The notes: generated from the sequence alone by a model not told the origin. Shown: positions 21,252 through 33,970, numbered from the stretch's first letter. The stretch is 64,000 nt of DNA from Fagopyrum homotropicum (GCA_033239125.1 BSWB01000004.1:28765501-28829500), one strand, 5' to 3'. Translations and numbers: made by a program.

Positions 21252-23084
21252 TGATAACACGATTTATGACTTAGTTTTAGGTAATCATTTAGATAGAATT
21301 CTCACTCATTCATGCATGGTTTAGCATTAGTTCAAGACGTTTTGCACTCAATTCATGTATTTTGTCGAGATAGACGTCTACACGGACTTGTGCGTGTTTT
21401 ATAGGTATTTCGGGAAATTTAGGAGCTAAAATGATGCGTTTGAGGATCGTTCATCTAGATGACACACCCTCGGACTCATTAGGACACAAGCTAAAGGCTA
21501 AGGAGGACTCATGGAACCTTGCCAACACTAGTCATGCACCAAATCACAGCTTAATAATCCAAGGCGAAGTTTCTGCACAGAATCACGGTTCTCTGACACT
21601 CCACGGCCGTGGAATCACCCGTGGATTTTGCCAGATTCTTGTGACAGCTGTGCCACAACTCTCATGGCCAGCTCATGCAAGTTTGTTATAAAAGTGGTCC
21701 TTCATGGGTTGTGAGAGGCAGCTGGGAGCATCTTGGAGCAGCTCTCCATTATCCATTTCCTCTAACAAAAATATCCTCTCAACAAGAAGATTTTCTAGGA
21801 GGGAAAGTGTCAAAAAGGAAGAAGAAGAGCTCCATTGAAGAGGAGAAGAAGAACACACACCATTGCCACACTTTGATAGCTTTTGTAGTGAAGAATTCCG
21901 GATTCTATTTCTAGAGTTGTATGAAACATTTGAACCTTCTTTTGGAAGGATTGTAAGTTACTCTCATTCTATTTTTAGCTTGATTCGGTTTTAGTTCACT
22001 TGTTCATCTCTTTTCCTTCATCATCTTGCAAATGGATGTCATGATTTTGTGTTTGCTTGTTTCGATTTCTATTATGAATGTTGTAGGCTAAATAGATGTG
22101 GTTCTAGGGTAAGGAAAGGATGGTTATGGCTAGGACTATGATAGGATGAACTTATATTTGCCTTTGGATGACTTGTGTGTTTGAACGTATCCTCTGTTAG
22201 GAATCACGGGTAGTTCTTGCCAAACCACGGCCGTGGTTTAGGTAGAACAAACCGTGATTTTCCCTGGTTCGATGGATCTTGTCCTAGTTTGTTAGAATGT
22301 TGAAATCCTAAGTGTTTGTTGAGTTAAATCTATCCTAGGGTGACTTAGTGTTAGCAACTAAGTGTTAGGAGAGACTTACCCGGTAATCCTTACTCTTAGA
22401 TTCCAAAGATAATAAACCTTAGGTATTGGTGAGCCTAATAAGCCGCCATTGGATTAAGTGTGCTAGGATAGTTGTTTAGGACTTCCCTTTCCAAGACTTA
22501 CCCGGTAAGGATAGGTTAAGATCTCTAGATAACAATCCGGTTTATGTAGAATTCCGTCCCTTAGGTTCTTAGAGACTTACCCGGTAATGAGACCTAGGGA
22601 ATGGACTAGTGGATCATGAGACTTACCCGGTGATTAATTCCAATCTAGAAACACTTAAGCCCAACATAGTTAATCCAAGGAATGAATAGATATCTTGAGT
22701 CCTATGCCATAACCGGAACTTCCAACCCCTAGAATCCGTCTTTTCTTTCTTTGATCTACATCTTGTTTAGTTTGTTTATTTGTGTTGATTCATAGCTTAG
22801 TTGATTGATTACTTGCATGTATTGTGATCTTTGATTGATCACCAAAAAACCAACCAAAAACATTTGAGATTTTCATTTCTTTATTTCTTTCTTCTCTTTC
22901 AACCTAGGTCTTTACTAAACTCAATCACAAATCGAATCAATTTCACCTTAGTCTTTGTGTTCGACCTCGGAATACTATCCCTACTACAAACGTCCCGTAC
23001 ACTGCGGGTTTCGCTAGGTAGTTTAGGATTTAGTTCGAGTTATAAATTTAAAACCGATTTGCGTATCACAATCTTAGCGTAACA
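21252..23084 (+). mobile_element. 5' LTR of D
   Basis: Runs from TGATAACACG to GCGTAACA. TATA box at 21687-21694. Family palindrome CCACGGCCGTGG at 21601-21612, and an extended imperfect inverted repeat of 58 bases at 22202-22259. Four copies of GAGACTTACCCGGTAA-like sequence at 22371, 22493, 22572 and 22618. CCCGTACACTGCGGGTT at 22994-23010, 74 bases from the LTR end. Two small ORFs (21675-21914, 22831-23082) recur in the 3' LTR simply because LTRs are identical copies. Confidence 0.95.
21687..21694 (+). promoter_or_regulatory. TATA box in the D 5' LTR
   Basis: TATAAAAG, 435 bases into the LTR and repeated at 31083-31090 in the 3' LTR. It is the best promoter candidate for the genomic transcript of D. 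Confidence 0.7.
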
Positions 23085-23090
23085 AGTTTT

Positions 23091-23108
23091 TGGCGCCGTT
23101 GCCGGGGA
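23091..23108 (+). other. Primer binding site of D (tRNA-Asp)
   Basis: TGGCGCCGTTGCCGGGGA, six bases after the LTR end, complementary to plant tRNA-Asp. The identical 18-mer and spacing occur in E (33971). Confidence 0.95.
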
Positions 23109-23226
23109 CTAGGTCTAGATTGAGTTTATTTTGTGATTGTTTATTAGTGTAGATCTTTCTTGTTGCTTTTGATCTCTCTTTGGTGTATGTTTTTGCTTTT
23201 CAGGACATCTCTTATTCTCTAGGTGT

Positions 23227-26200
23227 ATGCGAAGATCTCGTGGCAAGGATTTAGCTCCATTCGATCCCGAACCGGAGAAAACCCTTAGATCTAGATCCAA
23301 GAGTGTTAAGAAGGGAAAAGAAATGGCCGGAAGAGATCTCCAAGCTGAATTGGATGAAGCCTTAGAGCAAATAAGGCTAAGAGATGAGCTCTTGGAGGAA
23401 GAAAGGAGACTTGCCAATGAGAGGCAAGAAGCAACTAGGAGGGAGATTGATGAGATTAGGCAAGTCCTTGTACGAGGGGAGCTTAATCGCCAACAACCTC
23501 CACCTCCACCACCACAACCGCAGCCGGCGGCTAATGTTAGGGTTGTACCCATTGCTATTGAGGAGCCACAAACCCTAGAGAGACGTATGGATCCGGCACA
23601 AAGAGCACACCGACCGGGTGTGAACTTAGGAGATCCCGCAACCCACAACTATAAGCTCCGCCCTCAAGTTCTACAAATGATCCGGCATAATCAATTTGGA
23701 GGGATGGAAGGAGAGTCCCCTCATCAACACTTGATGAATTATGAGATCTTGATGGAGACTCTTAGACCGCCAAGATTGGAGAGCAACAACCATAAGCTTA
23801 GGGCTTTTTCCTTCTCTCTTAAGGATAAAGCCTTAGCTTGGTATCAATCTATTCCACAAGGGCGAGTTGGTACTTGGGAGGAGATGACAACCGAGTTTTT
23901 GACTAAGTTCTTCCCACCTTCCAAGACTACCGAATTAAGAGGGAAGATCAATGCCTTCGTGATGAAGGATAGAGAGAGTTTATTCAAGTCTTGGGAGAGG
24001 TTAAAAGATCTTCTCCTTGATTGTCCACACCATGGCATACCGAAAATTGAGCTATTGGAAATCTACTTCAAAGGACTTGATGGAGATAGCCAATTCAAGC
24101 TCCAATCTCTTTCCGGTGGGACTTTTATGGAGAAACATGTAGATGAAGCTTGGGAGTTTGTGGAGAAGCAAGCTCTAGTGATTGAGAAATACTCCCATAG
24201 GAAGAGTGAAGGGAGAAAGGCGGGAGCATATGAGGTGAGTGAAGTCACCGTGAGCAATTTCAAGCTTGACGCCATCAACAACGAGTTGAAGTCCTTGAGA
24301 GAGTTGTGTGCTACAACTTTGAAGAACCAAGCAACTCCTCAAGTGCCTCCACAAGCCAATTTGTCTTCCAAGGAGGAGGATGTGAATTATATGGGAAGGG
24401 GGAACTTCAACAATTACCAAGGCCCAAGGAGTTTCAACAACAACCGGCAATTTAACAATTACCGGCCCAACCACAACCATCCCGGATTTTCTTACTCTAA
24501 CCCGGATGGAGCCTTGAACCCTCCCGCTTCCACAAGCTCAACTCTACCACCAAGAGCTTCAAAAGAACCTCCACCCGGATTTACTCAACCTCCCAAGGAT
24601 AAAACCGAGATAATGTTTGAGCAATTGCTTGGAAGGTTGAGTGGTCTTGAGAGCACCGTGACTTCAATCTCTAAAGCTCAAAAGGTTTTGGAAGCACAAG
24701 TGTTCCAAAAGGCGGGTGAAGCCCATAGAGATCCGGGAAAGCTTCCCGGAAGAACCGAAGACAACCCAAGAGGCCAAGTGTTGGCTATCACAACGAGGAG
24801 TGGGTTGAGTATGAAGGATCCTTTGTCCAAGGACAATGCTAAGGGAAAGCAAGTAGTGGTAGAAGAGGGAAGAATGCAAGAAGATGGAGGCAAGAGAAAG
24901 GATGTAGAGCCAACCTATGTGGCACCGCCTCCATACAAGACACCACTACCGTTCCCACAATCAAGAGCAAGAGCTCGTTTGGACAATCACTTTGGTAAGT
25001 TCCTTGAACTAATGTCTAAATTGCATATTAACATTCCGTTCATGGATGCTATTTTAGGAATGCCGGCATATGGCAAGTTTTTGAAGGAAATACTCTCCAA
25101 CAAAAGGAAGTTGGAGGAGTATGGGGAGATAAGAATGACCAAGAGATCCTCAGAATTGATTCAAACGATGAAGGAGGAGATGCCTCCCAAGCTAAGAGAT
25201 CCGGGTTCTTTTTGTGTCCCAATAGGAGTGGGAGATGTGAAGTACGAGGCCCTTTGTGATCTTGGAGCGAGTGTAAGCATCATACCGCTTGCACTTTGCA
25301 ACAAGGACGGGCTAGGAGAGCCAAAGCCGGTCAAGATGACCCTCTATATGGCGGACCGTTCTATCACTCATCCGGTTGGGATTCTAGAGGACATTCCGGT
25401 GCAACTAGGAGGATTCTATGTGCCAATTGACTTTGTCATCTTGGATATTCCGGCGGACTATCCGGTTCCTATCATCTTAGGAAGACCTTTCCTAGCCACC
25501 TCCGGATGCCTAGTGGATTGCAAGAACGTGACTCTCTCCTTCAACATTGGAGAAGAGAACATCAAGTTCAAGTTGTCCACAATGATGAAAGGGCCAACCC
25601 TTGATGAGGATGTCTTCAACATAGTCGAGCATGAAGAATCTAGAGAAGTTGTAAGCTCAATCTTGATCAAGGATCCCTTGGAGAAGGTTCTTACCTTAAG
25701 TATGATGGAGGAAGGTGTTGAGGAGGCTTGCAATGAAGAGATCAAGGCCTTGGAAGCCTTGGAAGAGGAGCCAAGATGTGGATTTGAAGGCCACGAAGAG
25801 GTGTTGAACAACTGCAAGTTCCACGGTCGAGATTCATGTTCCACGGCCGTCAAACTTTCTGGACAACTCCGAGAAGCAAGCTTGGCAAGAACCACGGCCG
25901 TGGAAGATGAGCAAACCGTGTTTCCAGCCGTGATTTTCCCTGGATCAGCTCTTGATGATGATCAAGCTTCTAGGAGCCATGGGGAGTCTTCATTTGCTTT
26001 GGATTCATCTCATCCAACATTGCTTGGATCGTCTCCAATCGATAAAGGTCCTCCTAAACTTGAACTCAAACCCCTCCCCTCTCATTTGAAGTATGCTTTT
26101 CTTTGTGAAAATTCTTCATATCCGGTGATTGTTAATGCATGCTTAAGTGATGATGAACTTGCTAAGTTGTTGCGTGAACTAAGATTGCATAGGAAAGCCA

Positions 26201-28969
26201 TTGGTAATACTATTGATGATTTGGTTGGAATTAAGCCTTCTTTGTGCATGCATAAGATAATGATGGAAGATATCCACAAACCCTCTATTGAACATCAAAG
26301 GAGATTAAACCCTATAATGAAAGAGGTAGTCAAAAAGGAAATCATTAAGTTGCTAGATGCGGGAATTATCTACCCTATCTCGGATAGTAAGTGGGTTAGT
26401 CCCGTTCATGTAGTACCTAAGAAGGGTGGGATGACAGTAGTAACCAATGAGAACAATGAACTAATCCCAACTAGGACGGTTACGGGATGGAGGATGTGCA
26501 TTGATTATAGGAAATTAAACATGGCCTCTAGGAAAGATCACTTCCCTCTCCCCTTCATTGACCAAATGCTAGAGAGGTTAGCTCAACATTCTCATTTTTG
26601 CTATCTAGATGGCTATAGTGGATTCTTCCAAATCCCATCCACCCCGATGACCAAGAGAAAACAACCTTTACATGTCCATGGGGTACTTTTGCATATAGGA
26701 GAATGCCATTTGGGTTGTGTAATGCACCCGCCACCTTCCAAAGGTGTATGATGGCTATCTTCTCGGAATACATAGAAAATATCATGGAAGTGTTCATGGA
26801 TGATTTTTCTGTTTATGGGTCTTCCTTTGATAATTGCTTGGCTAACTTGTCTTTAGTATTGCAAAGATGTGAGGAGACAAATCTTGTCTTAAATTTGGAA
26901 AAATGCCACTTCATGGTAAGTGAAGGTATTGTGTTAGGACACTTGGTGTCTAACCGTGGCATTGAGGTTGATAGGGCCAAGATTGAAACAATAGAGAAGT
27001 TGCCACCACCTACCTCGGTGAAAGGAGTAAGGAGCTTCTTAGGGCATGCCGGTTTCTACCGGAGGTTTATTCAAGATTTCTCTAAAATTTCTAAGCCCCT
27101 CACTAACCTACTAATGAAAGATGTTGATTTTGTCTTTTCCAAAGATTGTCTTGAAGCTTTTTGTAGGTTGAAGAACGCCTTGATCTCCGCACCTATTATG
27201 CAACCTCCGGATTGGAGCTACCATTTGAGATCATGTGTGATGCAAGCGATGTAGCCGTTGGGGCTGTTTTGGGGCAAAGGAAAGAAGGGCGTACTCATGC
27301 TATTTATTATGCTAGCAAGACGCTAGATGATGCCCAACTCAATTATGCTACCACCGAAAAGGAGTTGCTAGCGGTTGTGTATGCATTTGAGAAGTTCCGC
27401 TCATATCTTGTTGGAGCGAAAGTCATAGTTTATACGGATCATGCTGCGATCCGTTATCTACTTACCAAGAAAGATGCCAAGCCTAGGTTGATTCGGTGGA
27501 TCCTTCTTCTATAAGAATTTGATTTGGAAATACGGGACAAGAAGGGATCCGAGAACTCGGTGGCGGACCACCTTAGTAGACTCCCACCATTAGAGCTTGA
27601 AAGAGATGACATCCCAATTGATGAATCATTCCGGGATGAGCAATTACAAATGGTGGAGGAATTCTTGTTCCAAGTGTCTAGAGGAAGTGAGCCATGGTAT
27701 GCCGACATCGTGAACTACTTAGTATGTGAGGAAGTGCCTCCCGGATTAACATATGCACAAAGAAAGAAGTTCTTCAATGATGTGAGACACTACTATTGGA
27801 GTGAACCACTCCTTTTCAAGAGAGGGCCGGATGGGATGTTTAGAAGATGCATCCCGGAAGATGAAGTGGAGAGTGTGATCCGGCATTGTCACTCCTTACC
27901 ATGTGGAGGCCATGCTAGCTCACACAAGACGTGTGCAAAGGTATTGCAATCCGGTTTTTATTGGCCTAACTTGTTTAGAGATGTGCAAGGTTTTGTAGCG
28001 GCGTGTGATGCTTGCCAAAGGACGGGCAACATCTCAAGGAGGAATGAAATGCCCTTGAACAACATCCAAGAAGTCGAAATATTTGATGTGTGGGGTGTGG
28101 ACTTCATGGGACCATTCCCTTCTTCATGTGGAAATCTCTACATCCTATTGGCGGTGGACTATGTGTCAAGATGGGTGGAGGCAATCGCCTCTCCTACAAA
28201 TGATGCCAAAGTGGTGGTGCGGTTCTTCAACCGAGTGATCTTCCCTAGGTTTGGAACACCAAGGGTGATCATTAGTGATGGAGGAAAGCATTTCACCAAT
28301 AGGAATTTTGGGGCGCTTTTGGCTAAGTATGGGGTGACTCATAAGGTGGCAACACCTTACCATCCCCAAACTAGTGGCCAAGTGGAGATCTCCAACCGGG
28401 AGATCAAGTCCATCCTTGAGAAGACGGTGTCTAGGACTAGAAAGGATTGGGCTATGAAGCTCAATGACGCATTGTGGGCATATAGAACCGCCTTCAAGAC
28501 ACCAATTGGAACCACTCCTTACAAGTTAGTCTATGGCAAGTCTTGCCATCTTCCGGTGGAAATGGAGCATAGAGCTTATTGGGCCATTAAGTGGCTAAAT
28601 TTTGACCTCAAAGAGGCGAGAGAGAAGAGGTTGCTTGATATAAACGCCCTTGAGGAGATCCGGTTGGAAGCTTATGAGAATGCCCGGATCTACAAGGAGA
28701 GAACCAAAAGATGGCATGACAAGAGGATCATTCCAAAGGAGTTGAGTGAAGGAGATCTTGTCCTTCTCTTCAACTCAAGGCTAAGGCTCTTTCCCGGAAA
28801 GCTCAAATCAAGATGGACCGGGCCATATGTGGTGAAGAAGATCTTTCCCCATGGAGCTATTGAGATAGGAGGGGAGCATTGTGGGAATTTCAAAGTGAAT
28901 GGGCACCGCTTGAAGAAGTATATTCCGGGAGCTCCGGTGGACATGATTGCCCCACTTCACCTTGAATAG
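23227..28969 (+). pseudogene. gag-pol of D, nearly intact
   Basis: One Athila-type gag-protease-RT-RNase H-integrase frame starting at ATG (MRRSRGKDLAPFD). Residues about 30-100 are a charged coiled coil and then a proline run; the gag core is at about 120-340, followed by an Asn/Gly-rich segment (395-430) without a CCHC knuckle. Protease DLGAS is at 678-682. RT begins near residue 1048; its FMDD box is at 26793-26804. RNase H is at about 27212-27600. Integrase has an HHCC head near 27883-28015 and catalytic D, D, E codons at 28100, 28277 and 28385 (D35E). Three lesions: single-base deletions near 26635 and 27215, and a CAA-to-TAA stop at about 27512. All lie in RT/RNase H. Confidence 0.93.
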
Positions 28970-30647
28970 ACGCCCCCGAGTTTGGTCAAGCTAATGACCT
29001 TAAAGAAGCGCTTGGTGGGAGGCAACCCATTGGTAACTTTTTTTTTTCCTTTTTCGTTTTGTTTTCGTTTTTAGATTTTTCTATCTTTGTGTGTGTTTTG
29101 TCTACTTTGTGTGTGTGCTAGAGCCTTAGTGGCATTGGAAGCCTTTCTTGGCATGTGAATGATGATGATGAACCCCTCATCAATAATGGGTGGAGCGGAC
29201 GCGGAACTTGGACGGCTAGCGGTGCCTAGTGCGGGTCCCGAAGCTTTGATGGATGCTTAGAGCTCTCTACCATGGTTGATAGGATCATCCAACATCAATT
29301 CACTTGAGAAATCCCAAATACCATAGCAAACCACTTTTACATTGTGAGAACCTTCTTTCACTCTCTTTACTTCGTTTACACATTGGGGACAATGTGTTTC
29401 TAAGTATGGGGTTGGGTTTGCATGATCCTTTGCATGATGAGCATCTAGGATAGTTTAAAATCTTCACATGTTTTGCATTGTAGATACATATTTCGAAAAT
29501 CCCATAAAAATCAGAAAATTTAAAAATTTTTGTGCTTTCTAGGCTTGGATATGATCCTAGTGATGAATCTTGTCTTGTGAATTGGCTATGGACGGCCTTA
29601 TGTGTTGAATTGATAAATGCATATGTGGAATTGAACTACTTCTCTTGAATTCTATGAATGATTTGTGATCATGATGATTGCCTAGAACGGATTGAGTATT
29701 GAAAGTTGAAATTACATGATAGTTCTTGCATACCATCTAGGAATGAATGAGGCATTTCATCTTTCTCTACTTCTCATCTTGATCATGATTGCTTAAGCAC
29801 CTCAATTGATATAAAATTGACCTCTTTTAACCCATCCGGGAATAGGAGCATGCTAGTGTGTTGAAGTGTGTGAAAAGCAAATGTGGGGTAAAGTTGTTGA
29901 TGAAAGGAATGTCATGAATGAAATGCTGAAATTATCGTGGAAGTATAGCCAAAAATAGGTTTGGGGGCATTGGTTTAAATGACAAGTAACTCGGTACACT
30001 TCACATAATCGGGTGTTGGTGCCTTGCCAAAGTCAAATGAACCAATAGCCCTAACGAGCTTTGGTATGTGTGCCCGGTGTGGATGCACCTCGAAAAAGAG
30101 AAAAAGCCCGAGGATGGCTAATCACCGAGGTTTCGGCTATTGTACACCAATGCCATTGTCTCAAAAATAAGTCAAAGAAAAAGAAAAGAAAGCAAGATAG
30201 GGAAAAATATACACTTGGGAGAACTTGATCGAGGACAAGGATGTGGAGTTAGTTCCATTCCCGGATTAGCATCACATAACCTAGAAAAATTCCCCACCTA
30301 ATCACAACGTTTCTTGGCCTTTTATGTCACAAGACCTTATGACCTACTTGCATAATTGTAAGACTTAGTAATCTAGATTGGATATACTCTTGATCTTCTT
30401 GACCTCTTCATCCTTACATCTCATGCATGATTTTGAGTTAAGTACAATTGTCTTTCCATGCCTTCATTTGTTTGATACGTAATTGCTTGTCCAATTGCCA
30501 TTAAACATGACTATGAAGGTGATCCAATAGTAGAAGCACAAACCCAAAAAGATTTTGCCATTTTTCTGCATACATAAATCATGTCATCTCTTAGTCTATA
30601 ATTGGGAATTTGCTCGGGGACGAGCAAACCTTAAGTATGGGGTATTT
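28970..30647 (+). other. 3' untranslated region and purine tract of D
   Basis: No ORF of note. In order: GGGAGGCAACCCA (29017-29029); a hairpin ACACATTG-GGGA-CAATGTGT (29378-29397) directly before AAGTATGGGGTTGGG; the stem ACTCGGT/ATCGGGT (29989-30014); a hairpin TTTGCTCG-GGGA-CGAGCAAA (30609-30628) and the purine tract AAGTATGGGGTATTT next to the LTR. Each has a counterpart in E and F, so conservation extends well outside the protein-coding part. Confidence 0.75.
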
Positions 30648-32480
30648 TGATAACACGATTTATGACTTAGTTTTAGGTAATCATTTAGATAGAATTCTCA
30701 CTCATTCATGCATGGTTTAGCATTAGTTCAAGACGTTTTGCACTCAATTCATGTATTTTGTCGAGATAGACGTCTACACGGACTTGTGCGTGTTTTGTAG
30801 GTATTTCAGGAAATTTAGGAGCTAAAACGATGCGTTTGAGGATCGTTCATCTAGATGACACACCCTCGGACTCATTAGGACACAAACTAAAGGCTAAGGA
30901 GGACTCATGGAACCTTGCCAACACTAGCCATGTACCAAATCACAGCTTAATAATCCAAGGCGAAGTTTCTACATAGAATCACGGTTCTCTGACACTCCAC
31001 GGCCGTGGAATCACCCGTGGATTTTGCCAGATTCTTGTGACAGCTGTGCCACGACTCTCATGGCCAGCTCATGCAAGTTTGTTATAAAAGTGGTCCTTCA
31101 TGGGTTGTGAGAGGCAGTTGGGAGCATCTTGGAGCAGCTCTCCATTATCCATTTCCTCTAACAAAAATATCCTCTCAACAAGAAGATTTTCTAGGAAGGA
31201 AAGTGTTAAAAAGGAAGAAGAAGAGCTCCATTGAAGAGGAGAAGAAGAACACACACCATTGCCACACTTTGATAGCTTTTGTAGTGAAGAATTCCGGATT
31301 CTATTTCTAGAGTTGTATGAAACATTTGAACCTTCTTTTGGAAGGATTGTAAGTTACTCTCATTCTATTTTTAGCTTGATTCGGTTTTAGTTCACTTGTT
31401 CATCTCTTTTCCTTCATCATCTTGCAAATGGATGTCATGATTTTGTGTTTGCTTGTTTCGATTTCTATTATGAATGTTGTAGGCTAAATAGATGTGGTTC
31501 TAGGGTAAGGAAAGGATGGTTATGGCTAGGACTATGATAGGATGAACTTAGATTTTCCTTTGGATGACTTGTGTGTTTGAACGTATCCTCTGTTAGGAAT
31601 CACGGGTAGTTCTTGCCAAACCACGGCCGTGGTTTAGGTAGAACAAACCGTGATTTTCCCTGGTTTGATGGATCTTGTCCTAGATTGTTAGAATGTTGAA
31701 ATCCTAAGTGTTTGTTGAGTTGAATCTATCCTAGGGTGACTTAGTGTTAGCAATTAAGTGTTAGGAGAGACTTACCCGGTAATCCTTACTCTTAGATTCC
31801 AAAGATAACAAACCTTAGGTATTGGTGAGCCTAATAAGCCGCCATTGGATTAAGTGTGCTAGGATAGTTGTTTAGGACTTCCCTTTCCAAGACTTACCCG
31901 GTAAGGATAGGTTAAGATCTCTAGATAACAATCCGGTTTGTGTAGAATTCCGTCCCTTAGGTTCTTAGAGACTTACCCGGTAATGAGACCTAGGGAATGG
32001 ACTAGTGGATCATGAGACTTACCCGGTGATTGATTCCAATCTAGAAACACTTAAGCCCAACATAGTTAATCCAAGGAATGAATAGATATCTTGAGTCCTA
32101 TGCCATAACCGGAACTTCCAACCCCTAGAATCCGTCTTTTCTTTCTTTGATCTACATCTTGTTTAGTTTGTTTATTTGTGTTGATTCATAGCTTAGTTGA
32201 TTGATTACTTGCATGTATTGTGATCTTTGATTGATCACCAAAAAACCAACCAAAAACATTTGAGATTTTCATTTCTTTATTTCTTTCTTCTCTTTCAACC
32301 TAGGTCTTTACTAAACTCAATCACAAATCGAATCAATTTCACCTTAGTCTTTGTGTTCGACCTCGGAATACTATCCCTACTACAAACGTCCCGTACACTG
32401 CGGGTTTCGCTAGGTAGTTTAGGATTTAGTTTGAGTTATAAATTTAAAACCGATTTGCGCATCACAATCTTAGCGTAACA
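30648..32480 (+). mobile_element. 3' LTR of D
   Basis: 1,833 bases, exactly the length of the 5' LTR. The inverted repeat of the 5' LTR recurs at 31598-31655 and the TATA box at 31083-31090. Followed by CACTT and the rest of the E LTR. Confidence 0.96.
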
Positions 32481-32485
32481 CACTT

Positions 32486-33964
32486 TGTACCAGATTTGAG
32501 AGATTTCACATTCAGTTGTGATTCACCTCGGTTGACTATAGAGTCACCTCGACCGAGGTGATCCAGAGAAGTTGACTCAACCGAGGCGAACACCTTGGAC
32601 GCGGCAAGGATATTTTATTCTTGGCTGAGATCTTTTATTTTTGGAAAGAAGATCTTATATTTTTGGGCTGGATTCCTGGAAGGAAGAAGATAATTCAGCA
32701 CATATATTTTACCTATTTTTATGGAAAAAGATCTTTCTAAGATATCTTATCTTTGGAGGGTAATTTCCTTTAAAAAGGGTTGGATTTTCTACAAATCCAC
32801 ATCCCGCATACCACCGATAATTTGCTTATACACCGCTTAGGGCTGGAAGATTTGAAGAACCTTTTTGGAGGTTGAAGAAAGATTGAAGGAAAAAAGTTTA
32901 TAGCTTTTATAGCTTTGTGAAGGGTTTTGTAAGATTCCCTTAGATTCTCTTCATTGTTGTTTGTCTTATTGGATTTTGATCCAAGGAACGCTTGTTTGAT
33001 AATTGATTCTGTTATTGAAGCCTTTCTCTTAAGGTTTTCTTGTTCAATTATTCACTTTCTTCCCTTATATTTGATTATTACTTTTATGATGATGAGTGGC
33101 TAATTTCCTTGTGTGATTCTAGGGTGATTGGCTGAAGGTTGTGGGAAAAACAATGATAGAATGATCATAAATCACAGTAGGACCCTGAAAGCTCGAGTCT
33201 TTATCCTTAACCCTAAGCATCTCGCTCAGTCGATGAACATCTCGTCCGGGGTGGAATTCTTCTGACCGAGGTGACTTATGTGATCCGAAACTGAGAGTTA
33301 AGTGTTAGAGTTTGCCAAAACCTATTCTTATTACACCTTTCCTGGTTCAATGCAAGCCTAGGATGAGACTTACCCGGTGATTCCTTGTTTGTTTACCTAA
33401 GATCATAAGCAATAGGTAATAAAGGTTTATCCTTTATTGGGGTTCGAGTGTGCCTTCATCCCCTCTTTGTGAGTTAGCCTGAGACTTACCCAGTAAAGGT
33501 TGATTCTATTCCCTTAGGTGGTGTGTTGGTTTGAGGTTATAGTTCTTTACCTTGATTCCTTGAGACTTACCCGGTAATAGGAATTACGGTTTGGGATTAG
33601 CGAGTAGTGAGACTTACCCAGTGATTATTCCACTTTAGTAACACCTTCCCTATGCAAATATCTCAGCTTTGTCCGCTTATCTTTTGATCTTGAGTTGGAA
33701 CCACAACTAGATGCTTTAATCCCTAGAATTGCATATTTCCTTAATTGACTTTTTATCATCTTTGATTGTTTTAATCGCTTTTGTGGTTAGTAATTACATA
33801 GCTTACCTATTCCTGCTTTGTTTCACTAAGTCCCTATGATCGACCCCTTGAATTTCTTGCTTTTTACTACGATTGACCCGTACACTGCGGGTTCGCATCC
33901 TTGTTTTAAGCTTACATCTAGGGTTACAAATTTAAAGCTTGCACACACCGTTTGGAGCGAACAA
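32486..33964 (+). mobile_element. 5' LTR of E, remaining part
   Basis: Continues the LTR after D and ends in GGAGCGAACA six bases before the primer site. It contains the palindrome CACCTCGACCGAGGTG (32545-32560), a damaged TATA region near 32769 (TTTAAAAAGGG where the 3' LTR has TATAAAAAGGG), four copies of GAGACTTACCCGGTAA-like sequence (33365, 33481, 33562, 33609) and CCCGTACACTGCGGGTT at 33877-33893. Confidence 0.92.
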
Positions 33965-33970
33965 GTTTTT

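Larger units (their letters stand above)
21252..32480 (+). mobile_element. Element D: young Athila-type Ty3/gypsy retrotransposon
   Basis: 11,229 bases with two 1,833-base LTRs that differ at about 23 positions by eye, mostly transitions, flanked by the exact duplication CACTT (21247-21251 and 32481-32485). Order: LTR, tRNA-Asp primer site, leader, gag-pol, a 3' untranslated region of 1.7 kb, purine tract, LTR. It has no third ORF, unlike E and F, and belongs to a different LTR family although gag-pol is related. It is the youngest complete insertion here. Confidence 0.97.

Noticed and set aside
22371..22633. CRISPR-like spaced repeats (GAGACTTACCCGGTAA)
   Set aside because: This is a plant LTR. 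Repeats are 16 bases with unequal spacing and variant copies, and there are no cas genes; reported instead as an LTR motif.
22831..23082. An 83-residue ORF conserved in both D LTRs (also 32227-32478), and a 79-residue ORF at 21675
   Set aside because: Conservation between the two LTRs only reflects their common template. The first reads to the LTR end and the second starts upstream of the presumed transcription start.
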